A DNA stretch of 64,000 nucleotides from CAVWNR01 sp963756525 (GTDB lineage Bacteria; Actinomycetota; Actinomycetes; Mycobacteriales; Jatrophihabitantaceae). Shown piece after piece: positions 1 through 9,825 of the stretch. The notes under the pieces were generated by a model, which made no database searches, had not been told where the DNA came from, and saw only the letters and a list, made by a program, of their open reading frames with translations. The DNA is taken from assembly GCA_963756525.1 (NCBI GenBank), contig CAVWNR010000003.1:372001-436000 (forward strand), read 5' to 3'. Within the stretch, counting starts at the first letter, position 1. Each line of letters begins with the position of its first letter. The position numbers and the translations under genes were made by a program.

Positions 1-2138
<2,138 letters not shown>

Positions 2139-2497
2139 CTCCGTAGCTCCTTCCCGCGCCGCTGAACCGCTGGTACAGGCCGCGGTACTTCCGCTCCGCG
2201 TGCGCCGACGTCGTCGTGCGGTGCGCGCGGAGCGGACCTTCCTGCACTTACGACTCTAGTCCTGACAGCTCGCCGGCTAGGTCGCAGATTGGGCACGACG
2301 GCACCGGTTCACACCGCCCGCACCCAGGTCCGGGGACGCCGCAGGCGCGAGAAACAGCGACATCCGCCTGCTCCAACGAACCGCCGACCGCCGTCATGCC
2401 CGCCTCGCGTCCGCTGCCAGCGAACGCCGGGCGCCCTGGGCATTTGCCCGGTTCGCCAGGTTATTCACGTTATCTGACTGCTCCGCCGCCTGTGAGG
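2139..2497. other. 359-bp intergenic region between lsr2 and clpC
   Basis: No convincing gene is seen here; short open frames on both strands lack ribosome sites and family resemblance. The segment should hold the clpC promoter (minus strand) and the 3' end of the lsr2 transcript. Features seen are a short inverted repeat GGGCA-TT-TGCCC at 2438-2449, which could end lsr2 transcription but has no U-run, and a ClgR-like palindrome at 2409-2425 listed separately. No promoter hexamers could be assigned with confidence. Confidence 0.6.
2409..2425. promoter_or_regulatory. ClgR-like operator upstream of clpC
   Basis: The sequence GTCCGCTGCCAGCGAAC contains the perfect inverted repeat CGCT-GCC-AGCG, and six of seven bases match across the full arms. 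It resembles the actinobacterial ClgR core CGCYNANRGCG, with one central mismatch. ClgR activates clp genes in Corynebacterium and Mycobacterium, so the position in the clpC upstream region is sensible. The distance to the clpC ATG (about 270 bases) implies a long leader or a distant promoter. No clgR gene is in the window. This is a motif match only. Confidence 0.45.
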
Positions 2498-2845
2498 TCA
2501 GTTCGCGGAGTGGTAAGCCTCCAGCACGTTGGCGGGAACGCGGCCACGGTCGCTGACCTTGTAACCGTTCTTGCGGGCCCAGTCCCGGATCGCGTGCATC
2601 TGCTCACGATCGGTGCGCGCCGGTCCGCGCGCGGCTGTCCTGGCCGGGCCCCGCCGGGCGGCGCCGCGGGCAGTGCCCCGCCGGGCATGCGCGATGTAGA
2701 CCGCCAGCGCGTCGCGCAGCTTCTTCGCGTTCGCGGTCGACAGGTCGATCTCGTACGTCGCGCCGTCCAGCCCGAACCTCACCGTTTCGGCGGCCTTGCT
2801 GTCGTCGAGATCGTCGACAAGGGTTACTTGGACTTTCTGCGCCAT
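2498..2845 (-). CDS. lsr2: Lsr2 nucleoid-associated xenogeneic silencer
   Basis: This 115-residue protein is an H-NS-like protein that bridges AT-rich DNA and silences foreign genes. The N-terminal half (MAQKVQVTLVDDLDDSKAAE, then a second strand TVRFGLDGATYEIDLS and a helix to about residue 58) is the dimerisation/oligomerisation domain. A basic Ala/Arg/Gly linker (residues 57-78) follows. The C-terminal DNA-binding domain (residues 79-115, IRDWARKNGYKVSDRGRVPA) carries the SDRGRVP segment that corresponds to the AT-hook-like RGR motif of Lsr2. The length is typical. The gene sits between lysS and clpC as in mycobacteria. Its ribosome site GAGGAG lies at the foot of a hairpin (2859-2887), which may control translation. 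Confidence 0.96.
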   Translation of the reverse strand: MAQKVQVTLVDDLDDSKAAETVRFGLDGATYEIDLSTANAKKLRDALAVYIAHARRGTARGAARRGPARTAARGPARTDREQMHAIRDWARKNGYKVSDRGRVPANVLEAYHSAN

Positions 2846-2858
2846 TATTCGCCGCTCC

Positions 2859-2887
2859 TCTGCTCACAAATCGAAGACGAGCAGAGC
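2859..2887 (-). promoter_or_regulatory. Hairpin overlapping the lsr2 ribosome-binding site
   Basis: CTCTGCTC (2859-2866) and GAGCAGAG (2880-2887) form a perfect 8-bp inverted repeat with a 13-base loop in the lysS-lsr2 gap. In the lsr2 mRNA the downstream arm runs directly into the AGAGGAG ribosome site, so the folded form would partly hide it. It could instead be a weak terminator for lysS; there is no U-run. Function is inferred. Confidence 0.45.
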
Positions 2888-2923
2888 GTAACGCACGGCT
2901 ATCGGGATGTGCGTGACATACTC

Positions 2924-4405
2924 TCAGAGCGGCTTCAGAAGTGGAAACAGAATCGTCTCGCGAATGCCTCTGCCGGCCAACAGCATGACAAGCCGGTCGA
3001 CGCCCAGCCCCATTCCCCCAGTCGGTGGCATGCCGTATTCGAGCGCCTGCAGAAAGTCTTCGTCGAGCTGCATCGCCTCCGGATCGCCCTGGGCAGCGGC
3101 GAACGACTGCTCGACCAGTCGCCGACGCTGCTCGACCGGGTCGGTCAGCTCGGAGAATGCCACACCTACCTCGATGCCGCAGATGACGAGATCCCAGGCC
3201 TCCGCGAGCCGCCGATCGTCGCGGTGCGGCCGGGCGAGCGGGCGCACGTCGACCGGATAGTCGCGCACGAACGTCGGTTGCATCAGCGTGTGCTCGACAA
3301 GCTTTTCGAAGAGTTCTAGGACGATCTCGCCGGCCGTCCAGTCCGACTGGAGCGTGACGTCGTGCTCGTCGGCCTGCCGGCGCAGCGTCTCGACGTCGGT
3401 GTCGGCGTCGATCTTCTCCCCCAGCGCCTCCGAGACGGCCTGGTGGATCGTCGTCGTGCGCCACTCTGCGGCGAGATCCACCTCCGTCCCGTCATGGGCG
3501 ATCGCGACCGAGACGCCTGCCGCGCGAGCGGCGTCGATGATCAGCGCCCGGGTGAGTTCGGCCATTGTGTCGTAGTCGCCGTAGGCCTCGTACGCCTCGA
3601 GCAGGGTGTATTCCGGAGAATGCGTGGAGTCGACACCCTCGTTGCGGAACGCCTTTCCCATCTCGTAGGCGCGCTCGATGCCGCCGACTATGCACCGCTT
3701 CAAATACAGTTCAGTGGCGATCCGCAACGACATCTGCAGATCGAAGGCATTGAGGTGGGTATGGAACGGCCTGGCCGCGGCACCGCCGTGAACGAGCTGG
3801 AGGATCGGCGTCTCGACTTCGAGGTAGCCGCGGGAATGCAACGTCTCGCGTAACGAGCGGAGCACCTGCGCCCGCAGCTCGACCATCCGCCGCGCCTCCG
3901 GACGCACGATGAGGTCGACGTAGCGCTGCCGGACGCGCGTCTCCTCCGAGAGCGGCTTGTGCGCGACCGGTAGCGGACGCAGCGCCTTCGCGGTGATCTG
4001 CCAGGCGTCGGCGAGCACGGAGAGCTCGCCGCGCCGCGACGAGATCACCTCGCCGTGCACGTAGACAAGGTCGCCGAGGTCGACGTCGGCCTTCCACGCG
4101 GTGAGCGACTCGGCGCCAACCCGGTCCAGGGAGAGCATGACCTGCAGCTCGACGCCGCCCTCCCGCAATGTGGCGAAACACAGTTTGCCGGTGTTCCGGA
4201 CGAAGATCACCCGTCCGGTGACGCCGACCTGCGCGCCGGTGTGCTCGTCCGGGGCGAGGTCGGGGTAGGCGGCGCGGACCGCGGCGAGGGAGTGCGTGCG
4301 CGCGACGCCGACCGGAAACACGTCGCCGCTCGCGGCGAGCCGGTCGTACTTCTCGCGCCGGATGCGCAGCTGCTCCGGAAGGTCGCCCGCTTCGTCGTCG
4401 GCCAC
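2924..4405 (-). CDS. lysS: Lysyl-tRNA synthetase, class II
   Basis: This enzyme charges tRNA-Lys with lysine. The 493-residue protein has an N-terminal OB-fold anticodon-binding domain (VGVTGRVIFVRNTGKLCFATL, about residues 55-75). The class II catalytic core follows, with motif 1 (GYLEVETPIL), motif 2 (FRNEGVDSTHSPEYTLLEAYE) and motif 3 (GMGLGVDRLVMLLAG near the C-terminus). The GTG start gives VADDEAGDLPEQLRIRREK, which matches the usual actinobacterial beginning (DLPEQ-RIRR-K); the frame stays open further upstream without family similarity. The end (EAM-LDEDFL-ALEYGMPP) is of the mycobacterial LysS type. No LysX-like membrane domain is fused. It is followed by lsr2 and clpC. Confidence 0.95.
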   Translation of the reverse strand: MADDEAGDLPEQLRIRREKYDRLAASGDVFPVGVARTHSLAAVRAAYPDLAPDEHTGAQVGVTGRVIFVRNTGKLCFATLREGGVELQVMLSLDRVGAESLTAWKADVDLGDLVYVHGEVISSRRGELSVLADAWQITAKALRPLPVAHKPLSEETRVRQRYVDLIVRPEARRMVELRAQVLRSLRETLHSRGYLEVETPILQLVHGGAAARPFHTHLNAFDLQMSLRIATELYLKRCIVGGIERAYEMGKAFRNEGVDSTHSPEYTLLEAYEAYGDYDTMAELTRALIIDAARAAGVSVAIAHDGTEVDLAAEWRTTTIHQAVSEALGEKIDADTDVETLRRQADEHDVTLQSDWTAGEIVLELFEKLVEHTLMQPTFVRDYPVDVRPLARPHRDDRRLAEAWDLVICGIEVGVAFSELTDPVEQRRRLVEQSFAAAQGDPEAMQLDEDFLQALEYGMPPTGGMGLGVDRLVMLLAGRGIRETILFPLLKPL

Positions 4406-4528
4406 CCGCCGAGCGTATCGGCGTGCACCGCGACGTTTCCCCTCCCGACCGCGGCTGACGAATGTCACGACCGATTGCGGCGGGAAAGGCACTACGCCGG
4501 CGGACGGCCATCCGGCAGAGTGACCGCC

Positions 4529-5482
4529 ATGACAACGCATACCGTTAGCCCGCCGACCGCGGGCATCCAGCTCGCCGGCCTGGTGAAATCCTTCCGCACG
4601 CCGCACGGGCAGGTGCACGCCGTGCGCGGGGTCGACATCGCCATCGCTCCCGGCGAGACCGTGGCGTTGCTCGGCCCGAACGGGGCGGGCAAGTCCACGA
4701 CGATCGACATGCTGCTGGGGCTGCTGCCGCCGGACGGCGGCCGGGTGTCGCTGTTCGGCATGACGCCGCAGCAGGCGGTGAAGACCGGGGCGATCGGCGC
4801 GATGCTGCAGACCGGGTCGCTGATCCGAGACCTGTCGGTGCGCGAGCTGATCACGATGATGGCCTCGCTCTACCCGAACGCGCTGCCGGTGGACGAGGTG
4901 CTGGAGCTCACCGGCACCGCCGAGTACGCCAAGCAGCGCACGCACAAGCTTTCCGGCGGACAGACTCAGCGGGTCCGCTTCGCGATCGCGCTCGTCAGCA
5001 ACCCGGACCTGCTCGTCCTGGACGAGCCGACGGTCGCAATGGACGTCGAGGGGCGGCACGGCTTCTGGACGACCATGCGCACGTTCGCCGCGCGCGGCAA
5101 GACGGTCGTCTTCGCCACGCACTACCTCGAAGAGGCCGACTCGTACGCCGACCGGATCATCCTGATGGCGCGCGGGCAGGTCGTCGCGGACGGTCCGGCC
5201 ACCGAGATCAAGGCGACGGTGGGGCTGCGCACGATCAAGGCCACCCTGCCGGGCGCCGATCTGGCCGCGCTGGCCCAGCTGCCCGGCGTCACCAGCACCG
5301 ACTCGCGCGGCGAGGCGGTCATCTTGCACTGCACCGACTCCGACGCCGCGATCCGCGCGTTGCTGCCCGCCTACCCGCAGGCCCGCGACATCGAGGTCGT
5401 CGGCGCCGGTCTCGAGCAAGCCTTCCTGCAACTCACCGGCGAGGACGTTGTCGGTGCCATGATCGAGGAGCCCGTGAAGTGA
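4529..5482 (+). CDS. ABC-2 type exporter, ATP-binding subunit
   Basis: This is the ATPase of an ABC-2 (drug/lipid/antibiotic-type) exporter. The 317-residue protein has Walker A GPNGAGKST (about residues 49-57), a Q-loop around MLQTGS, the signature LSGGQTQRV, Walker B LLVLDEP and the switch histidine in ATHYLEEAD. A C-terminal domain of about 90 residues follows, as in DrrA-type ATPases. The signature tail TQRV differs slightly from the common QQRV. The stop overlaps the permease start by four bases (GTGA), so the subunits are co-translated. A sensor kinase and response regulator follow immediately, the arrangement of DesKR-like systems that control an adjacent exporter. The substrate is unknown. 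Confidence 0.92.
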   Translation: MTTHTVSPPTAGIQLAGLVKSFRTPHGQVHAVRGVDIAIAPGETVALLGPNGAGKSTTIDMLLGLLPPDGGRVSLFGMTPQQAVKTGAIGAMLQTGSLIRDLSVRELITMMASLYPNALPVDEVLELTGTAEYAKQRTHKLSGGQTQRVRFAIALVSNPDLLVLDEPTVAMDVEGRHGFWTTMRTFAARGKTVVFATHYLEEADSYADRIILMARGQVVADGPATEIKATVGLRTIKATLPGADLAALAQLPGVTSTDSRGEAVILHCTDSDAAIRALLPAYPQARDIEVVGAGLEQAFLQLTGEDVVGAMIEEPVK

Positions 5483-6240
5483 GCAGCCCATCCGTCGCCG
5501 CGCGCCCTGGCAGCGCGCTCACCTACACCCGCTTCGAGCTGCTGCGGGCCGTCCGCAACTGGCGGTTCTCCGTCTTCTCGCTGGCGTTCCCACTGATCCT
5601 CTTCCTCGCGGTCGCCACCCCCAACAAGGACGTGAAGCTCGGCGGCATCCCGTTTCCCGTGTACTACCTGGCCGGCATGGTCGGCTGGGGGACGATGGCA
5701 GCGGTGATCGCCGGCGGGGCGCGGATCGCCGCCGAGCGCAGCGTCGGATGGAACCGGCAGCTGCGGCTCACCCCGCTGTCGACGCGAACCTACTTCCGCG
5801 CCAAGGTGCTCACCGGCTACATGATGGCGGTGGCGACGATCGTCCTGGTCTACGCGGCCGCGCTGGCGATCGGCGTGCGCATGCCTTTCGGGCACTGGGT
5901 GACGATGACCTGGCTGATCCTCGTCGGGCTGATCCCGTTCGCGGCGATCGGCATCTGGCTCGGGCACCTGGTCAGCGTCGACTCGATGGGCCCGGCCCTG
6001 GGTGGCATCACCTCGCTGTTCGCACTGCTCGGCGGCGCATGGGGACCGCTCGGCGGCTCGGCCGGGTTCATGCACGATCTGGCCGAACTGCTGCCCTCGT
6101 ACTGGCTGGTGCAGGCCGGGCATGCCGCGTTCACCGGGGAAGGCTGGGGCGCCAAGGGCTGGATCGTGATCGCCGTCTGGACCGCCGCGTTCGTCATCCT
6201 GGCCCAGCGTGCGTACCGACGCGACACCAAACGCGTCTGA
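5479..6240 (+). CDS. ABC-2 type exporter, permease subunit
   Basis: This is the integral membrane partner of the preceding ATPase (253 residues). It starts with GTG in a four-base overlap. About six hydrophobic segments are visible, for example around residues 22-42 (SVFSLAFPLILFLAVA), 54-72, 103-125, 138-157 and 169-190, with a last one near the C-terminus (GWIVIAVWTAAFVILAQRAY). The first cytosolic loop and the conserved GARIAAERSVGWNRQLRLTPLS region between helices 2 and 3 are characteristic of ABC-2 permeases. It ends 18 bases before the histidine kinase. The transported compound cannot be told from sequence. Confidence 0.9.
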   Translation: MSSPSVAARPGSALTYTRFELLRAVRNWRFSVFSLAFPLILFLAVATPNKDVKLGGIPFPVYYLAGMVGWGTMAAVIAGGARIAAERSVGWNRQLRLTPLSTRTYFRAKVLTGYMMAVATIVLVYAAALAIGVRMPFGHWVTMTWLILVGLIPFAAIGIWLGHLVSVDSMGPALGGITSLFALLGGAWGPLGGSAGFMHDLAELLPSYWLVQAGHAAFTGEGWGAKGWIVIAVWTAAFVILAQRAYRRDTKRV

Positions 6241-6258
6241 CCTACGCTTGAGATCGCG

Positions 6259-7428
6259 ATGACCAGCGATCCCGGCCAGTCGGCCGTCGACGCCGCCATT
6301 GCCGAACGGCGCCGGCAGTGGCGGCGCGGCTGGCGGCGCTGGGTCTTCCCCGGCATCTGGCTGGTCTACCTCGGCCAGGCGGTCGGCGGCGTGTCGGCCC
6401 ACTCGTCCGGCGCGGCCGCGGTGGCCGGCTACCTGATCATCGTCGCGTTCGCGGGGTGCTACCTGGTGGCGCTACCCGCCGGGTGGGACGGGATTGGGCC
6501 GCGATTCTGGGGCTGCTACGTGGCCGGCTTCGCGCTGACCGCCGTCGTGGCGCTCTTCGCGCACCAGGACGCGTTCGTGTTCTTCGTCTACCTGGGTGTG
6601 CTCAGCGTGGCCGCCTTCCGCGAGCGCAGCGTCGCCATCCTGGCGGCGATGGCGCTGATCACCCTGGTGGTGCCGGCGCTGGTGCCGTCCTGGCACGCGC
6701 ACGCCGATTTCAGCGACGCCTTCGCGATCGGGCTCGTCGGCCTGGCGATGTACGGGTTCTTCTCGATCATCGAGTCGAACATCGCGCTGACCAAGGCTCG
6801 GGCCGAGGTGGCACGGCTCGCCGCCGAGAACGAGCGCAGCCGGATCGCGCGCGACCTGCACGACCTGCTCGGCCACTCGCTCACCACGATCACCGTCAAG
6901 GTGGGGCTGGCGCGGCGGCTGGCGGAGCGGGGAGAAGAGGAGCGCTCGCTGAGCGAGATCCGGGAGGTGGAGACACTCTCCCGGCGCACGCTGGCCGACG
7001 TGCGGGCCGCTGTCGCCGGGCACCGAGACGTCACGCTCGCCGGCGAGCTGGCCACCGCCCGGGAGGTACTGCGGGCAGCGGCGATCATCGCCGAGCTGCC
7101 CGGGTCGGTCGACGTGGCCGACCCGGCCCGCTCCGAGCTGTTCGGCTGGGTGGTGCGCGAGGCCGTCACCAACGTGGTGCGGCATTCCCGGGCCACGCAT
7201 TGCACGATCACGCTCGGCCGGAACTGGATCGAGATCGCCGACGACGGGCGGGGCGGGGCGGACGGGGCGGGCAACGGGCTGCTCGGGCTGCGCGAGCGGG
7301 TTGCGGCGGCCGGCGGCACCGCGCACGCGGGCGGCACGCTCTCCGGCTGGCGGGTGCGTGTGGACGTGCCGGCCGTCAGGGAGCCGGCTCGCGGCGAGTG
7401 CGCCGAAACGCCGACAATCGTGGCGTGA
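6259..7428 (+). CDS. DesK-like sensor histidine kinase (HisKA_3)
   Basis: This membrane sensor kinase (389 residues) has five to six transmembrane helices in the first ~175 residues and a short coiled linker (ALTKARAEVARLAAENERSR). The HisKA_3 dimerisation domain carries the phospho-acceptor histidine at residue 201 in SRIARDLHDLLGHSL. The HATPase domain shows an N-box REAVTNVVRHSRATH, the DDGRGG G1 box and GNGLLGLRERV. It lacks a large extracytoplasmic domain, so it probably senses something in or at the membrane, possibly through the adjacent exporter. It overlaps the response regulator start by four bases. It is most likely part of one operon with the exporter. Confidence 0.93.
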   Translation: MTSDPGQSAVDAAIAERRRQWRRGWRRWVFPGIWLVYLGQAVGGVSAHSSGAAAVAGYLIIVAFAGCYLVALPAGWDGIGPRFWGCYVAGFALTAVVALFAHQDAFVFFVYLGVLSVAAFRERSVAILAAMALITLVVPALVPSWHAHADFSDAFAIGLVGLAMYGFFSIIESNIALTKARAEVARLAAENERSRIARDLHDLLGHSLTTITVKVGLARRLAERGEEERSLSEIREVETLSRRTLADVRAAVAGHRDVTLAGELATAREVLRAAAIIAELPGSVDVADPARSELFGWVVREAVTNVVRHSRATHCTITLGRNWIEIADDGRGGADGAGNGLLGLRERVAAAGGTAHAGGTLSGWRVRVDVPAVREPARGECAETPTIVA

Positions 7429-8030
7429 TCCGCCTGCTGCTCGCAGACGACCAGTCGCTGATCCGCTCGGCGCTCGCCGCCCTGCTCGAACTCGAAGACG
7501 ACTTCGAGGTGGTGGCGCAGGTGGGCCGCGGCGACCAGGTGGTGGCGGCGGCTCTGGCGCATCGTCCAGACGTCACGCTCGTCGACATCGAGATGCCCGG
7601 CATGGACGGGCTGGCCGCGGCGACGGCGCTCACCCACGAGCTCCCGGCCTGCCGGGTGATCATCGTGACCGCGTTCGGCCGGCCGGGCTACCTGCGCCGG
7701 GCGATGGAATCCGGGGCCCTGGGGTTCGTCGTCAAGGATGCCCCGGCCGAGCAGCTCGCGGACGCCGTACGGCGAGTGGCCCACGGGGAGCGGGTGGTCG
7801 ACCCGGCGTTGGCCGCCGAGACGCTGGCCGGCGGGGTCTCGCCGCTGACCGGGCGGGAACGCGACGTGCTGGTGGCGGCGCGTGACGGCGCCACGGTGGC
7901 CGACATCGCCGGCAAACTGTTCCTGTCCGAGGGGACGGTGCGCAACTACCTCTCCGCGGCGATCGCCAAGACCGGGTCACGGAACCGGGTGGAGGCCGTG
8001 CGGGTGGCCGACGAGCGCGGCTGGCTCTGA
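7425..8030 (+). CDS. NarL/LuxR-family response regulator (DesR-like)
   Basis: This is the cognate regulator of the preceding kinase (201 residues, GTG start overlapping the kinase stop). The receiver domain shows the acidic pair ADD at residues 7-9, the phospho-aspartate at residue 54 in TLVDIEMPGMDG, the conserved T/A region VTAFG and Lys in FVVKDAP. The C-terminal LuxR-type helix-turn-helix covers about residues 137-195 (LTGRERDVLVAARDGATVADIAGKLFLSEGTVRNYLSAAIAKTGS). It probably controls the exporter operon in response to envelope stress or the exported compound. It ends about 20 bases before a palindromic element. Confidence 0.94.
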   Translation: MIRLLLADDQSLIRSALAALLELEDDFEVVAQVGRGDQVVAAALAHRPDVTLVDIEMPGMDGLAAATALTHELPACRVIIVTAFGRPGYLRRAMESGALGFVVKDAPAEQLADAVRRVAHGERVVDPALAAETLAGGVSPLTGRERDVLVAARDGATVADIAGKLFLSEGTVRNYLSAAIAKTGSRNRVEAVRVADERGWL

Positions 8031-8048
8031 GGCCGACCCGCTTTCCCA

Positions 8049-8101
8049 CTGTTGATCTTTGAGTAGTGGTCGAATATCAGCCACAAGTCCAACATCAACA
8101 G
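8049..8101. repeat. Imperfect 53-bp palindrome (22-bp arms)
   Basis: The arms at 8049-8070 (CTGTTGATCTTTGAGTAGTG...) and 8080-8101 are inverted repeats matching at 17 of 22 positions, around a 9-base AT-rich loop. The outermost 8 bp (CTGTTGAT/ATCAACAG) are perfect. It lies directly after the response regulator and could act as its terminator, although there is no U-run. Its lower GC content and form suggest a dispersed palindromic element. Confidence 0.6.
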
Positions 8102-8121
8102 CCAGGGGTGGATGGGGGTCG

Positions 8122-8166
8122 GTGGGGTCGGTGGGGTCGGTGGGGTCGGTGGGGTCGGTGGGGTCG
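8122..8166 (+). repeat. Five tandem copies of a 9-bp unit (GTGGGGTCG)
   Basis: GTGGGGTCG is repeated five times without error, preceded by a partial copy (GGGGTCG). Because the unit is nine bases, it stays in the methyltransferase frame and encodes (Val-Gly-Ser)5. Each unit offers a GTG codon that could serve as a translation start. Confidence 0.9.
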
Positions 8167-8919
8167 AGCAGCCAGTTCAGCGACGGAGACCGGCAGCGCC
8201 TAGCGGCGACGTTCGACTCGGCAGCCGAGCTGTACGAACGGGCGCGTCCGGGATTCCCCGACACGGCGCTGGACTGGGTGCTCCCCTCCGGCGCGCGCAA
8301 GGTGCTTGACCTCGGGGCGGGCACCGGCAAGCTCACCGCCTCGCTCGTCGCCCGCGGGCTCGACGTCGTGGCGATCGACCCGTCGCCGGCCATGCTCGCC
8401 CAGCTGAGCGCCCGGCTGCCGCAGGTGGACGCCCGGCTCGGCAGTGCCGAGGCTCTCGAGCTGCCGGACGGGTCGGTGGACGCGGTGGTGGCGGGGTCCG
8501 CGTTTCACTGGTTCGCCCGCCCGGCCGCCGACGCCGAGATGGCCCGCGTGCTGCGGCCCGCCGGCGTCGTCGGCCTGTTGTGGAACCAGCGCGACCCGTC
8601 CTCGCCGCTCGTGGCCGCGTTCGACGCCGCGCAGCGGCACAGCACCGAGCCGCATCCGGAGGACAACTCCGACACCGTGCTCGACCCGCGCTGGTTCACG
8701 CCGACCGAGCGGCGCCACTTCCCGCACGTCCAGCGGGTCACCGCCGAGGGGCTGGTCGACCTGGTTGCGTCGCGGTCCTACGTCATCGCGATGCCGGATC
8801 GCGAGCGGCAGGCATTGCTCGCCCGGGTGCGCGAGGTTGCCGTGGCGCAGGCCGGCGACGGCGAGGTGGAGCTGCCGTACCTCACGATCACCCTGCGCGC
8901 CGTCAGAGTTGCGGCATGA
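8122..8919 (+). CDS. Class I SAM-dependent methyltransferase
   Basis: This is a methyltransferase of the UbiE/Mtase_11 type. Motif I is VLDLGAGTGKLT, followed by VVAIDPSPAML, LGSAEALELPDGSVDAVVAGSAFHWF and the LRPAGVVGLLWNQRD strand. The core starts at FSDGDRQRLAATFDSAAELYERARPGFP. The true start is uncertain: five in-frame GTG codons lie in the VGS repeat (8122, 8131, 8140, 8149, 8158) and a TTG at 8059 is also in frame; the first repeat GTG is given here. The 3' end overlaps the convergent luciferase-like gene by 17 bases. The substrate is unknown; such proteins often methylate small molecules or lipids. Confidence 0.85.
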   Translation: MGSVGSVGSVGSVGSSSQFSDGDRQRLAATFDSAAELYERARPGFPDTALDWVLPSGARKVLDLGAGTGKLTASLVARGLDVVAIDPSPAMLAQLSARLPQVDARLGSAEALELPDGSVDAVVAGSAFHWFARPAADAEMARVLRPAGVVGLLWNQRDPSSPLVAAFDAAQRHSTEPHPEDNSDTVLDPRWFTPTERRHFPHVQRVTAEGLVDLVASRSYVIAMPDRERQALLARVREVAVAQAGDGEVELPYLTITLRAVRVAA

Positions 8920-9814
8920 CCTCCGCGGCGACGAGCTCGAGCTGGTCGAGGTCGGCGAGGTCGAGCACCTGCAGGTAGACCCGGGTGGCGCCCAGCTCGG
9001 CGAACCGGCCGATGCGCTGCACTGCCTCGGCGGGGGTGCCCACGACGCCGGAGGTTTGCAACTCGCGCGGGTCCCGGCCGATCGCTTCCGCGCGGCGCGC
9101 CACCTCGGCGTCGTCGCGTCCGACGCAGACGGTCTGCGCGGCGGAGTAGACGAGCGGCCGGTCCGCGGCCTCGCGCACCCAGCCGAAGATCTCGCCCGTC
9201 GCGTCGACGTCGCTGAACGCGACATTGAACTCGTCGGCGTACTGGGCCGCCAGCGCCGGGGTACGCCGCCGGCCATGCCCGCCGATGATGATCGGCGGCC
9301 GCGGCGACTGCACCGGCTTCGGCAGCCCCGGCGAGTCGGCCACCTCGTAGTGCTTGCCGGTGAAGTCGAACGTCTTCCCGGGCGGGGTGCGCCACAGCCC
9401 GTCGATGATCGCCAGCTGCTCCTCGAGGCGGTCGAACCGCTCGCGTGGGTGCGGGAACGGGATGCCGTATGCCTCGTGCTCGCGCTTGAACCAGCCCGCG
9501 CCGATGCCCAGCTCCACCCGTCCACCGCTCATCGCGTCGACGTTCGCGACGGCGACGGCGAGCGGTCCGGGCAGCCGGAACGTCGCCGAGGTGACCAGCG
9601 TGCCCAGCCGGATCCGGCTCGTCTCGCGGGCGATGCCGGCCAGCGTGACCCAGGACTCGGACGGCCCGGGCAGGCCGGTCACGTCACCCATCTTCAGGAA
9701 GTGGTCGGAGCGGAAGAAGGCGTCGAAGCCGAGTTCCTCGGCGGCCTTCGCGACGCGGAGCAGCTCGTCGTAGGAGGCGCCCTGCTGGGGCTCGGTGAAG
9801 ATTCGCAGCTGCAC
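8903..9814 (-). CDS. Luciferase-like (F420-dependent type) oxidoreductase
   Basis: This 303-residue TIM-barrel flavin/F420 oxidoreductase belongs to the bacterial luciferase-like superfamily. Seen are the N-terminal strand MQLRIFTEPQ, the FFRSDHFLKMGD segment, RLGTLVTSATFRLPG, the GRVELGIGAGWFKREHEAYGIPFP region and the PPIIIGGHGRRRTPALAAQYADEFN segment. These are typical of the actinobacterial F420-linked LLM class. The GTG start was chosen because the conserved barrel begins immediately after it. It converges with the methyltransferase and is followed upstream on the same strand by coaX, 11 bases away. The substrate is not predictable. Confidence 0.9.
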   Translation of the reverse strand: MQLRIFTEPQQGASYDELLRVAKAAEELGFDAFFRSDHFLKMGDVTGLPGPSESWVTLAGIARETSRIRLGTLVTSATFRLPGPLAVAVANVDAMSGGRVELGIGAGWFKREHEAYGIPFPHPRERFDRLEEQLAIIDGLWRTPPGKTFDFTGKHYEVADSPGLPKPVQSPRPPIIIGGHGRRRTPALAAQYADEFNVAFSDVDATGEIFGWVREAADRPLVYSAAQTVCVGRDDAEVARRAEAIGRDPRELQTSGVVGTPAEAVQRIGRFAELGATRVYLQVLDLADLDQLELVAAEVMPQL

Positions 9815-9825
9815 GCCCGCCGACC

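Noticed and set aside
2924..4405. LysX-type lysylphosphatidylglycerol synthase
   Set aside because: The frame ends at the LysRS domain with no membrane domain fused; the sequence features agree with ordinary actinobacterial LysS next to lsr2 and clpC.
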